Positions 1 through 7,708 of a stretch of DNA of 57,648 nt are shown piece by piece. A program made the position numbers and the translations under genes. Positions within the stretch are counted from its first letter, which is position 1, and every line of letters starts with the position of its first letter. This DNA is from an uncultured Collinsella sp. Lineage in GTDB: Bacteria; Actinomycetota; Coriobacteriia; Coriobacteriales; Coriobacteriaceae. Under the pieces are notes generated by a model that ran no database searches, was not told where the DNA came from, and saw only the letters and a program-made list of their open reading frames with translations. The stretch is taken from positions 1 through 57,648 of the forward strand of contig CATXXF010000008.1 in NCBI GenBank assembly GCA_958403395.1, written 5' to 3'.

Positions 1-117
1 CATCTTGAACACCTTTCGCTCTTAACTAGGTGTCCAATTCATCATACCCACTCCAAGTCCGGACCGCCCCGCGGTCCAACTTTCTGTCCGCACCCCCGTT
101 TAAGCGTTTAAAACCGC

Positions 118-144
118 CAAACAGTCCCTATTTCACCGCAACTT
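118..144. repeat. Half copy of palindrome family B
   Basis: The segment matches the right arm of the inverted repeats at 29584-29656 and 44031-44100 (core CAGTCCNTATTTCACCGCAA). The expected left arm is not found in bases 1-117, so this copy is a half element or is truncated. It lies just downstream of the M42 peptidase gene on the minus strand. Bases 1-117 show no gene I can support. Confidence 0.7.
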
Positions 145-150
145 AGAGAG

Positions 151-189
151 GACGGCCTCGGTCGGTACTGCCGTATCAGCCGAGGCCGC
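151..189 (-). terminator. Hairpin downstream of the M42 peptidase gene
   Basis: CGGCCTCGG at 153-161 pairs with CCGAGGCCG at 180-188, giving a GC-rich hairpin right after the stop of the minus-strand gene. There is no clear T run after it, so it may be a weak terminator or an RNA-stabilising stem. Confidence 0.45.
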
Positions 190-196
190 TGCATCG

Positions 197-1240
197 CTAG
201 CGCTGTACGTAGGCGCGGACGAGCTCGAAGGTGTTGCGCACGCCGTCCATGTGGCTACGCTCGTAGTTGTGGCTCGCATACACGCCGGGGCCGATCAGAC
301 CATGGCGAATGTCGTAGCCGGCAGAGAGCGTGGCTTCGACGTCCGAACCGTAATGCGGATACACGTCGATAGCGTAATCGAGCTCAAGCTCGCGCGCGAT
401 ATTGGACAGCGCCGTCACCAGGTCGTAGTTGTACGGACCGCCCGAATCCTTGGCGCAGATCGACACCATGTGCTCGGTGCAGCCTAGGTCGTCGCCCACG
501 CAGCCCATGTCAACGCTGATCATCTCGCGCGTGTCGGCCGGCACGAAGGCGCCGCCGTGGCCCACCTCCTCGTACACGGTAAAGAGCAGCGAAACCTTAC
601 GCGAAAGCGTCACCTCGCCAGCGGCGACGGCACGCGCCAAGCCCAACAAAATGGCGGCCGATAGCTTGTCATCCAGGAAGCGGCTCTTAATGTAGCCGCT
701 CTCCGTCACCGTCGTGCGAGGATCCATAGCGATGATGTCGCCGGTCTGAATACCCAGCTCGAGCACATCGTCCTTGCTGTCGACGTTCTCGTCGAGCAAG
801 ATCTCCATGTTCTTCTCGATGGTCTTGACCGGCTCGTCGGCCACGTGCGCCGAAGGCTCGGTGTTAAGAACCACGCCCGTGTAGACATTGCCGTCGCGCG
901 TGTAGACGGTGCAGTTCTCGCCATCGGCCGTAGACCACTGATGCCCACCGAGCGTCGTGGGGCGCAGGCGGCCATTGTCCTTAATGGAACGCACCATGGC
1001 GCCTAGGGTATCGACATGGCTCGCCAGTACGAGCGGCTCGCCCTCGCCGCCAAGCTCAACGAGCACGTTACCCTTATTAGAACGCTCAGGCCCAAACCCC
1101 ATATCGCGCAGGGTCTCCATCAGATAATCAGTCGCCGCACGGGTATAGCCGGTAGGGGAGGCAATAGAAGTCAGCGTCTTAAGCTGTCCTGCGATATAGG
1201 AGAGCGTCTCCTCTAGAGAAGCATCAATATTAGAAGTCAT
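197..1240 (-). CDS. M42 family metallopeptidase (aminopeptidase)
   Basis: Predicted cytoplasmic di-metal aminopeptidase of 347 aa, the usual M42 length. Visible landmarks are SHVDTLGAMV (metal-binding His and Asp, about residues 75-77), RFLDDKLSAA (bridging Asp), YEEVGHGGA (catalytic and metal-binding Glu pair), SVDMG (metal Asp) and the C-terminal SHNYERSHMDG (metal His). These are the complete M42 set, so it should be active; family members remove N-terminal residues from peptides. Two ATGs are possible, at 1246 and 1240. GGAAGG abuts the first but lies 6 nt from the second, so 1240 is preferred. The gene stands alone. Substrate preference cannot be read from sequence. Confidence 0.9.
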   Translation of the reverse strand: MTSNIDASLEETLSYIAGQLKTLTSIASPTGYTRAATDYLMETLRDMGFGPERSNKGNVLVELGGEGEPLVLASHVDTLGAMVRSIKDNGRLRPTTLGGHQWSTADGENCTVYTRDGNVYTGVVLNTEPSAHVADEPVKTIEKNMEILLDENVDSKDDVLELGIQTGDIIAMDPRTTVTESGYIKSRFLDDKLSAAILLGLARAVAAGEVTLSRKVSLLFTVYEEVGHGGAFVPADTREMISVDMGCVGDDLGCTEHMVSICAKDSGGPYNYDLVTALSNIARELELDYAIDVYPHYGSDVEATLSAGYDIRHGLIGPGVYASHNYERSHMDGVRNTFELVRAYVQR

Positions 1241-1374
1241 ATGCATCCTTCCAAGTAAAACTAAGACCGAGTCCCGATTTTAACCGTTCTGCACGTGCAA
1301 TGCCCCAGGAGCCGAGCCGCCTCCAGACGTCCCCGCACCGGTTTTGTGCACGCGCACGGTTTACAATCTCAATC

Positions 1375-1684
1375 TTGCATAAATCCTATTGGTATTTGCA
1401 TAGAAATGAGGTATCTTTTTGCTTCGTCTCAGGGTGCCCCACCTTGGACCGTGCAAAAAACGGAGTATTCAGCACCGTGGGCCCCAACGGCCCCATCACG
1501 AACGACAAAACGACGCGGTTACAGCAGTGTTGCAGGTCGTCGCAAAGCAGAAACTCAGTAACAACCCCCTCCACTCATCGATAGCCCGCCCACAATGGCT
1601 GTCGATGGGCGCCTGCGGATCACTACCGCCCATTCACAACGTTATGCATTTTTAAGAGCTTGTTGAATACTCCCAAAAATGCAC
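1375..1684. repeat. Element E, copy 1: conserved-spacing non-coding element
   Basis: The gap 1241-1844 has no convincing gene. It holds TTGCAT at 1375 and 1396, the 20-mer GTGCAAAAAACGGAGTATTC at 1451-1470, and an inverted near-copy at 1665-1684 (reverse complement GTGCATTTTTGGGAGTATTC). The same four landmarks occur at 19774, 19795, 19850 and 20063-20082 with matching spacing (21, 55 and 213-214 bp). Interior sequence between the 20-mers differs strongly between copies. Candidate interpretations are a paired protein-binding region, a structured RNA, or a MITE-like element with 20-bp inverted ends. Confidence 0.65.
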
Positions 1685-1758
1685 GCAGGGAAGTGCACCA
1701 CCTATCCGCAGCGGGCAGTACGCCTTGGTTTTGTCCGTCTCAGGGCATCGACGCAGCA

Positions 1759-1791
1759 CAAAAAGCCCCGCCGTGCGTAGCACGGCGGGGC
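1759..1791 (-). terminator. Rho-independent terminator of fucO
   Basis: GCCCCGCCGTGC (1765-1776) pairs perfectly with GCACGGCGGGGC (1780-1791) around a 3-nt loop. On the minus strand it is followed by TTTTTGTG. It lies 53 bp after the stop of the alcohol dehydrogenase gene. Confidence 0.9.
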
Positions 1792-1844
1792 CAGCGGCAC
1801 GTCAAAAGACCATACACCTACGGGCGAAGGACCACCAAACTGGG

Positions 1845-3011
1845 CTAGGCAGCCGGGCAGATCTTCTTGAAGAGCTCGATGACGTCGTCGAGCGTTGCCT
1901 CGCGCGGGTTACCCGGGAAGCAGGCGTCGGCCATGGCGTCCTTGGCCAGGACCTCGATCTCGTCAGCCTTCATGGCCTCACAGACGTGCGGGATGTTCAC
2001 GTCGGCGGAAAGCTGCTTGACGGCGGCGATGGCGGCATCGGCGGCCTCGGCGGTGCTCATGCCCGTGGTGTCAACGCCCATGGCGACGGCAACCTTGGCC
2101 AGGCGCTCAGCGCAAACCGGCTTGTTGAACTCCATGGCGATCGGCAGCAGCATGGCGCAAGCGACGCCGTGCGGGGTGTCGTAGTGAGCGGACAGGGTGT
2201 GAGCCATGGCGTGGTCGATGCCCAGGCCAACATTGGAGAAGCCCATGCCGGCGACATACTGACCAAGAGCCATGCCCTCACGGCCGGAGCCGGGCTGGCC
2301 GGACTTGGCCTCGGCGACGGAGTCGCGCAGGTTCTCGCTGATCAGCTTAATGGCCTCAAAGTGGAACATGTCGGAGAGCTCCCAAGCGCCCTTGGTGGTA
2401 TAGCCCTCGATGGCGTGGGTCAGAGCGTCCATGCCGGTGGAGGCGGTCAGGCCGGCGGGCATGGAAGCCATCATGTCGGGGTCGACGACGGCGACCTCGG
2501 GGGCGTCGTTGGTGTCGACGCACACGAACTTGCGGACCTTCTCGGGGTCGGTGATGACGTAGTTGATGGTCACCTCGGCAGCGGTACCGGCGGTCGTCGG
2601 CACGGCGATGGTGAACACGGCGTGGTTCTTAGTGGGAGCAACGCCCTCGAGGCTGCGGACATCGGCGAACTCGGGGTTGTTGATGATGATGCCGATGGCC
2701 TTGGCGGTGTCCATGGAGGAGCCGCCACCGATGGTCACGATAGCGTCAGCCTCGGCGGCCTTGAAGGCCTCGACGCCGTCCTTGACGTTCTGAATCGTGG
2801 GGTTGGGCTTGATCTCGGAGTAGAGGCTCCAAGCGATGCCGGCGGCGTCGAGCTCGTCGGTCACCTTAGCGGTAACGCCAAACTTGACCAGATCGGGGTC
2901 GGAGCAGACGAAGATCTTCTTGTAGCCGCGACGCTGGAGCTCGCCGGGGATCTCCTTGATGGCGCCGGAACCATGATAAGAGATGGTATTGAGAACGAAA
3001 CGATTAGCCAT
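1845..3011 (-). CDS. fucO: Lactaldehyde reductase (iron-containing alcohol dehydrogenase, FucO type)
   Basis: Predicted group III iron-dependent alcohol dehydrogenase of 388 aa (E. coli FucO is about 382). It resembles FucO along its length: MANRFVLNTISYHG start, NPTIQNVKDGVEAF, GGGSSMDTAKAIGI (NAD-binding), TTAGTAAEVTINYVITD and GLGIDHAMAHTLSAHYDTPHG. Iron ligands expected from FucO are visible as the Asp and His in TGMDALTHAIEGY and the His residues in the GLGIDHAMAH and YDTPHG segments. The family reduces L-lactaldehyde to 1,2-propanediol with NADH during fucose or rhamnose fermentation. No fucose or rhamnose genes lie beside it, so it may serve as a general aldehyde sink. Start 3011 has GGGAGG at 6 nt; a longer reading frame to 3053 lacks a site. 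Confidence 0.93.
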   Translation of the reverse strand: MANRFVLNTISYHGSGAIKEIPGELQRRGYKKIFVCSDPDLVKFGVTAKVTDELDAAGIAWSLYSEIKPNPTIQNVKDGVEAFKAAEADAIVTIGGGSSMDTAKAIGIIINNPEFADVRSLEGVAPTKNHAVFTIAVPTTAGTAAEVTINYVITDPEKVRKFVCVDTNDAPEVAVVDPDMMASMPAGLTASTGMDALTHAIEGYTTKGAWELSDMFHFEAIKLISENLRDSVAEAKSGQPGSGREGMALGQYVAGMGFSNVGLGIDHAMAHTLSAHYDTPHGVACAMLLPIAMEFNKPVCAERLAKVAVAMGVDTTGMSTAEAADAAIAAVKQLSADVNIPHVCEAMKADEIEVLAKDAMADACFPGNPREATLDDVIELFKKICPAA

Positions 3012-3082
3012 TGATAGCCTCCCATCGTGTGCGGGGCATCCATTACGCCCCACGCTATGAGTCCCATCCTAACGCTTTTGAA

Positions 3083-3130
3083 ACAAAAAACGCGTGAGAA
3101 CGTCAAACTATTTAAAGCGTTTCAACAGAC
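3083..3130 (-). promoter_or_regulatory. Possible operator region upstream of fucO
   Basis: On the minus strand the fucO upstream region contains TGAAACGCTTT and, about 40 bp on, CAAAAGCGTTA, an inverted pair with AACGCTTT/AAAGCGTT cores, with TTTGAC between them. This resembles paired half-sites for a sugar-type repressor. It is seen once only, so it is tentative. Confidence 0.25.
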
Positions 3131-3134
3131 GATG

Positions 3135-3170
3135 AAAAATATTGCGGCAAAGGGACAGCCCCTTTGCCGC
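3135..3170 (-). terminator. Terminator downstream of the DUF1275 gene
   Basis: GCGGCAAAGGG and CCCTTTGCCGC form a hairpin within 3144-3170, and the minus strand then reads AATATTTTTC. It ends the DUF1275 transcript seven bases after its stop. Confidence 0.8.
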
Positions 3171-3176
3171 ATTCGG

Positions 3177-3893
3177 TTACTTTCGGCAGCCCTCTTTCCA
3201 AGCCTCGGCCGCAACCTTCCAGCGTAAGCGCAAGTCGCGCTCGCGGTCGATGAACATGATGGCAAACGCGACAAACAGCAGCAAGCTCGCCACGACGATG
3301 GCGTGCAGGCCCATGCGCTCAATACACCAGTTGCCCAACACGGCGCCAAACACAAAGGTAAAGATCACGCCAAAGTACAGCAGGCCGTTTTCCAAAAAGC
3401 CGCGCCTGTGGGTGATGATGTAATCGTCCACGTTTTGCAGCGCGTTGCGCAAGTTGCCGATGCACATGGTCGTAGCGATGCCGTGACCGTGGATCTTGCG
3501 GAAGCTCTCGACCTGCATGCCGCAGGCAAACGAGGTAAGGCAGTTGGCGAGCAGGTTGTAACCGCCACCGGGGATAAAGCTCACGCCCAGCAAGATGACG
3601 GCTTCAAAGAACACCGTCACCTGACGCCAGTGGATCACGCTGCCAAACCGCTCGTGCACCAGGTCGGCAAGCATAATGCCCACGGCAAACGACACCACGG
3701 GGAAGAAATAGCGTCCCGCCAGCACCCAATTGCCCTCCGAAATGCTCACGCCCACAAGCAGGATGTTGCCCGTCTGCGCGTTGGCGAAAACATGGTCGCG
3801 CCCAATGTACGAATACACATCCATAAAGCCACCGGCGAGCGCCAGGATAATGCCCAGTTCGATGGACTCCGATATCTGTTTGGCACGCTGCAT
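3177..3893 (-). CDS. DUF1275 (YoaK-like) membrane protein
   Basis: Protein of 238 aa with about six hydrophobic segments and the DUF1275 opening pattern GGFMDVYSYIGRDHVFANAQTGNILLVGVSI. The family sits in the inner membrane; its function is not established, though transporter-like roles have been proposed. The C-terminal tail is charged (DRERDLRLRWKVAAEAWKEGCRK). The start at 3893 is chosen because DUF1275 homology begins there and AAGGAGG lies 10 nt upstream; longer forms add a poorly conserved stretch. It is divergent from the ygiQ gene and shares a roughly 250-bp upstream region with it. Confidence 0.85.
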   Translation of the reverse strand: MQRAKQISESIELGIILALAGGFMDVYSYIGRDHVFANAQTGNILLVGVSISEGNWVLAGRYFFPVVSFAVGIMLADLVHERFGSVIHWRQVTVFFEAVILLGVSFIPGGGYNLLANCLTSFACGMQVESFRKIHGHGIATTMCIGNLRNALQNVDDYIITHRRGFLENGLLYFGVIFTFVFGAVLGNWCIERMGLHAIVVASLLLFVAFAIMFIDRERDLRLRWKVAAEAWKEGCRK

Positions 3894-4146
3894 CGTCGTG
3901 CATCCTCCTTGTTGACGACCCTCTCGTGCGTTGGCGGAAACATAACCGCCGTTCATACTGTAACCCATTGACAACATGGCGTGCGCGCGAGACGGGTTCT
4001 CCAACGCGCAGATACACAGTCTGGAAACAAACGACTGGCTCAGCGACGCTCTCACTCACCAGCTCATGTACTCCCCCAGTCTTTTTAGCCCCGCCCCAAA
4101 AAGACTGGTTACAATTACGTGCAGCATACAAACACCGGGAGGGATC

Positions 4147-6282
4147 GTGGCAAAAAAGCCTCAGCACGCTCAGAACAACCAGCGCAGCCAGCAGGGCAAA
4201 CAGGGCCAGCAGCAAAAGCGTGGCGGCAAGGCCCAGGGCGGCCACGCCGCTCATACCCCGGCAGCGCCCGCCCGCCCCTGGCGCCCGGGCCGCGATAAAT
4301 TCCTCCCCGTCAGTCGAGCCGACATGGATGCACGCGGCTGGGACCAGTGCGACTTTGTCTACATCTGCGGCGACGCCTACGTGGACCATCCCAGCTTTGG
4401 CATGGCCATCATCAGCCGCGTCCTCGACGCGCACGGCTACAAAGTGGGCATCATCTGCCAACCCGACTGGACCGACCCCGCCAGCATCACCGTGCTCGGC
4501 GAGCCGCGCCTAGGCTTTCTCGTCAGTGCCGGCAACATGGACTCTATGGTCAACCACTATTCGGTGACCAAGCATCGCCGCCACACCGACGCCTATACCC
4601 CCGGTGGCGAAGAGGGGCGCCGTCCCAATCGCGCCGTCACGGTCTACGGCAACCTCATCCGCCAGACGTTTAAGGACGCCCCCATCATTATCGGTGGCAT
4701 CGAGGCAAGCCTGCGTCGCCTGGCCCACTACGACTACTGGCAGGACAAGCTCAAGCGCTCGGTGCTGCTCGACTCGGGCGCCGACATCCTCATCTACGGC
4801 ATGGGCGAGCACGCGATTGTCGAGATCGCCGACGCGCTCGACGCGGGACTGCCCGTCGACCAGATTACCTATATCAACGGCACCGTCTACCGCACCAGCT
4901 CGCTCGACGAGGTCTACGACTACGACCTGCTGCCCAGCTGGGACGACCTTGCCGCCGACAAGCTCAACTACGCGCGCAGCTTTAACGTGCAGCAGCAGAA
5001 CATGGACCCCATCACCGGGCATCGCCTGGTAGAGCCCTACCCCAACAGCGTCTATGTGGTGCAGAACCCGCCGTCGGCAACACTCACCACCGACGAGATG
5101 GACGAGGTGGCCGAACTCCCCTACGCACGCGATTGGCATCCCGACTACGACGCGGCAGGCGGCGTGCCGGCCTTTGCCGAGATCAAGTTTTCCATTAGCT
5201 CCAACCGCGGCTGTTTTGGCGAGTGCTCGTTTTGCGCGCTCACCTTCCACCAGGGCCGCGTGTTGCAGATGCGCAGCCACGACTCGATCATGCGCGAGGC
5301 CGAGCTGCTCACACACGACCCCGAGTTCAAGGGCTACATCAACGACGTGGGCGGACCGACGGCCAACTTTAGCCGCCCGGCCTGCGATAAGCAGCTCAAA
5401 CACGGCGTGTGCAAGAACAAGCGCTGCCTATGGCCGAGCGTGTGCAAGAACATGGTGGTCGACGAGAGCGGCTACACGCAGCTGCTGCGCGACCTGCGCC
5501 AGCTGCCGGGCGTCAAGAAGGTCTTCGTCCGCAGCGGCATCCGTTTTGACTACACCATGGCCGACGCCTCGGACGAGTTTTTGCGCGAGCTGCTGGAACA
5601 CCATGTCTCGGGCCAGCTGCGCGTAGCGCCCGAGCACGTGAGCGACGCGGTACTGTCCGTGATGGGCAAGCCGAGCCGAGCTGTCTACGACGCATTCTGC
5701 CGTAAATTTGAACGCTTGAATCGCGAATACGGACTCAAGCAGTACGTGGTGCCGTATCTGATCTCGAGCCACCCCGGTTCTACCATGAAGGAAGCCGTGG
5801 ACCTTGCCGAAGCCGTGCGCGACATGGGCTACATGCCCGAACAGGTGCAGGACTTCTACCCCACCCCGTCCACTATGTCGACGTGCATGTACTACACCGG
5901 CGTGGACCCGCGCACCATGAAACCGATCTATGTGGCGCGCGACCCGCACGAGAAGGCCATGCAACGCGCGCTCATCCAGTACCGCAAGCCCGAGAACTAC
6001 AAGCTCGTGCGCGAGGCACTGGAAAAGGCCGGGCGTCGTGACCTGATCGGCTACACCAAGCATTGTCTGATTCGCCCCGTGCCACCACGCCCGGGCGAGA
6101 CATCGGCCAGCGGCGGGCATGGCACCGGCAAGAAGGGCGGCAAGGCCCACGGTGGCGCCGCCGGCAAGGGACCCAAGGGCAGCAAGGGCCACAGCGGCAT
6201 GTCGCGTGCGCAGAACACTGCGGGCCGCAACCGTGCGGCGCAGGGACGACAGGGCGCCAACGGCGGCGGGCGTCGCAACTAG
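4147..6282 (+). CDS. YgiQ family radical SAM protein
   Basis: Protein of 711 aa (E. coli YgiQ about 739). It has the UPF0313 N-terminal domain (DQCDFVYICGDAYVDHPSFG, IIIGGIEASLRRLAHYDYW) and a radical-SAM core whose 4Fe-4S motif is CFGECSFCAL, about residue 358. The extended core reads to about residue 640. The tail, about 80 aa, is Gly/Lys/Arg-rich low complexity, and the first 40 aa are Gln/Lys-rich, both suggesting nucleic-acid contact. The reaction is not known for the family. GTG at 4147 is preferred because GGGAGG ends 4 nt upstream; the reading frame extends to 3976 without a ribosome site. Its stop overlaps the stop of the convergent protease gene in the bases CTAG (6279-6282). Confidence 0.9.
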   Translation: MAKKPQHAQNNQRSQQGKQGQQQKRGGKAQGGHAAHTPAAPARPWRPGRDKFLPVSRADMDARGWDQCDFVYICGDAYVDHPSFGMAIISRVLDAHGYKVGIICQPDWTDPASITVLGEPRLGFLVSAGNMDSMVNHYSVTKHRRHTDAYTPGGEEGRRPNRAVTVYGNLIRQTFKDAPIIIGGIEASLRRLAHYDYWQDKLKRSVLLDSGADILIYGMGEHAIVEIADALDAGLPVDQITYINGTVYRTSSLDEVYDYDLLPSWDDLAADKLNYARSFNVQQQNMDPITGHRLVEPYPNSVYVVQNPPSATLTTDEMDEVAELPYARDWHPDYDAAGGVPAFAEIKFSISSNRGCFGECSFCALTFHQGRVLQMRSHDSIMREAELLTHDPEFKGYINDVGGPTANFSRPACDKQLKHGVCKNKRCLWPSVCKNMVVDESGYTQLLRDLRQLPGVKKVFVRSGIRFDYTMADASDEFLRELLEHHVSGQLRVAPEHVSDAVLSVMGKPSRAVYDAFCRKFERLNREYGLKQYVVPYLISSHPGSTMKEAVDLAEAVRDMGYMPEQVQDFYPTPSTMSTCMYYTGVDPRTMKPIYVARDPHEKAMQRALIQYRKPENYKLVREALEKAGRRDLIGYTKHCLIRPVPPRPGETSASGGHGTGKKGGKAHGGAAGKGPKGSKGHSGMSRAQNTAGRNRAAQGRQGANGGGRRN

Positions 6283-7190
6283 CGAAGTGGTGCACTCGCT
6301 GCGTCCATCCCACACGCGTGGCGCAGCGAGTGCATTGCTTCAATGAGAATGACGCCGGCGATAGCAACCGTGACCACCACGTCGAACGGCGTGTTCACAA
6401 ACCAGAGCAACGTCATGAGATACGACCCAGCATTAAAGGCAAAGTGCAGCAGGATCGTGTAGCGGAGCTTTCCGGTCGTCACGAGCACCCAACCAAAGAT
6501 AAGGCCGGCGGCACCCGCGTAGCAACCCTGCACCCAATTCATGTGCATAAAACCGAAGATTGCCGCCTGCAGCACGATTGCCACGGCGACACCCCAGGCA
6601 CTCGGGGCCGCCCAGGACACCATGGCGCCGTCCTGCGCGCTCACACGACGACGGCGCTTCCAGAGCGGACGGCACTGTGGATTAAACGCACGCAGCGAAA
6701 ACTCAAAGATGATGCCGCGCACCAGCAGCTCTTCACAAAATGGGGCGCCGAGCACCGTAGTCAGGACGGCGAGATAGCCGGTGTCGCCCATGCCTGTTTC
6801 CTCGACAAGTTCGCTGTAATCAGCCGCGACCTCGGGCAACAATGACAGTACGGCGTCGGTCACGTAGCCAACGACCACCTGCAGGGCCAAGCCGATCACG
6901 ATAACGCAGGCAATGCGCTTCCACGCGCTACGCAATCCCCCGCCAAGCGGACGCCCACCTTGCCAGCGCGCGATAAACGACCGCGGCCACAAATAACGCC
7001 ACCACAGCAGCGCCATCAAAAACGATGCCGTCTGCGCGACGGCTTGAAACCATTGAATATCGAGATTGTCGATCGGGTAGCCCGTCAGCACCGACACGGC
7101 ATCGAGGACTGAAAACAGAACCACGCTCAGGGCTATATCGGCAGCGACAACGCCAAAACAGGCAAGTGCCCACGCCATCGCATTGAGCAT
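6279..7190 (-). CDS. CPBP family intramembrane metalloprotease
   Basis: Membrane protein of 303 aa with about eight hydrophobic segments and the full CAAX/CPBP (Abi) motif set: EELLVRG (EExxxR, about residue 156), FGFMHMNW (FxxxH) and HFAFN (HxxxN/D). Family members are glutamic-type intramembrane proteases; bacterial roles include bacteriocin self-immunity and surface-protein processing. No bacteriocin gene is seen nearby, so the substrate is unknown. Start 7190 has GGAGG 5 nt upstream; the ATG at 7214 has no such site. A positively charged loop (WKRRRRVSAQDG) lies between the first two motifs. Confidence 0.88.
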   Translation of the reverse strand: MLNAMAWALACFGVVAADIALSVVLFSVLDAVSVLTGYPIDNLDIQWFQAVAQTASFLMALLWWRYLWPRSFIARWQGGRPLGGGLRSAWKRIACVIVIGLALQVVVGYVTDAVLSLLPEVAADYSELVEETGMGDTGYLAVLTTVLGAPFCEELLVRGIIFEFSLRAFNPQCRPLWKRRRRVSAQDGAMVSWAAPSAWGVAVAIVLQAAIFGFMHMNWVQGCYAGAAGLIFGWVLVTTGKLRYTILLHFAFNAGSYLMTLLWFVNTPFDVVVTVAIAGVILIEAMHSLRHACGMDAASAPLR

Positions 7191-7207
7191 GCCAACCTCC
7201 TCAAAAC

Positions 7208-7265
7208 CCGGCACTTAGGGACGTTCCTTAACTGCCGGCTGAAAAGGAACGTCCCCAAGTGCCGG
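7208..7265. repeat. Palindrome family D, copy 1
   Basis: Near-perfect inverted repeat with 22-nt arms: the left arm (7208-7229) contains CTTAGGGACGTTCCTT and the right arm (7244-7265) AAGGAACGTCCCCAAG. The loop is 14 nt. A partial copy lies at 18748-18765 (ACTTAGGGACGTTCCTTT) and a degenerate one at 34744-34797. It falls between the protease start and the end of the antitoxin gene. Confidence 0.75.
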
Positions 7266-7278
7266 CAGTTTGGGACAG

Positions 7279-7482
7279 TCATTGTTGATGAGAATCGGGC
7301 GCAGCGCCAAAAGCCCCGCTCGGCGAGATGTCGAACGGGAAGGTGCCGCAGCGATTGAAAGCGGCGATGAACATGCGGATGGCGTTGGACGGTGTGGTGC
7401 CCACGAGCTGGGTTGCCGCCGCGAAGGCCGCCTTTTCCTCGGGCAAAACCTTCGCGACAACCGGGGTCATGTGTTCTGCCAT
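7279..7482 (-). CDS. RelB/DinJ-like antitoxin, orphan
   Basis: Short protein of 67 aa. MTPVVAKVLPEEKAAFAAATQLVGTTPSNAIRMFI has the ribbon-helix-helix layout of RelB/DinJ antitoxins, with a beta strand, a helix, a G-T-T-P/S turn and a second helix (SNAIRMFIAAFNR). Antitoxins of this family bind their own promoter and neutralise a RelE/YafQ toxin. Start 7482 has AAGGA 6 nt upstream. No toxin-sized gene follows: the 80 bp after the stop hold only palindrome D and then the protease gene. It may be a remnant or act in trans. Confidence 0.72.
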   Translation of the reverse strand: MAEHMTPVVAKVLPEEKAAFAAATQLVGTTPSNAIRMFIAAFNRCGTFPFDISPSGAFGAAPDSHQQ

Positions 7483-7595
7483 GGCGCTTCCTTCTTGAAA
7501 CGACGGTGGTGCGGATGGATGCGGGCCACGCGGCTGGGCGACGGGCTGTGAAGGCAACCCGATTGGCCCGCATCTGGAGTTTGTTCTACGGCGTT

Positions 7596-7624
7596 GGTAT
7601 TACTTGGTAATCCTAAGTATTACC
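7596..7624 (-). promoter_or_regulatory. Nested palindrome, candidate antitoxin operator
   Basis: GGTATTACTT (7596-7605) and AAGTATTACC (7615-7624) are inverted, and GGTAAT (7606-7611) pairs with ATTACC (7619-7624). A minus-strand TATTCT hexamer, which could be a -10, lies just upstream at about 7633-7638. The site is about 115 bp upstream of the antitoxin start, fitting autorepression by a ribbon-helix-helix protein. Confidence 0.45.
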
Positions 7625-7708
7625 CCGTAGATAGAATACCATACCCGACCCCATGGAGACAGAAGAAAACGAATCATTTTATTGTTGAGTTAGCGCCTGA
7701 AATGGCTT

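Noticed and set aside
1..60. Possible insertion-sequence end (GGTGTCCAATTCATCATACC)
   Set aside because: It recalls terminal repeats of some insertion sequences, but no transposase or second end is in view.
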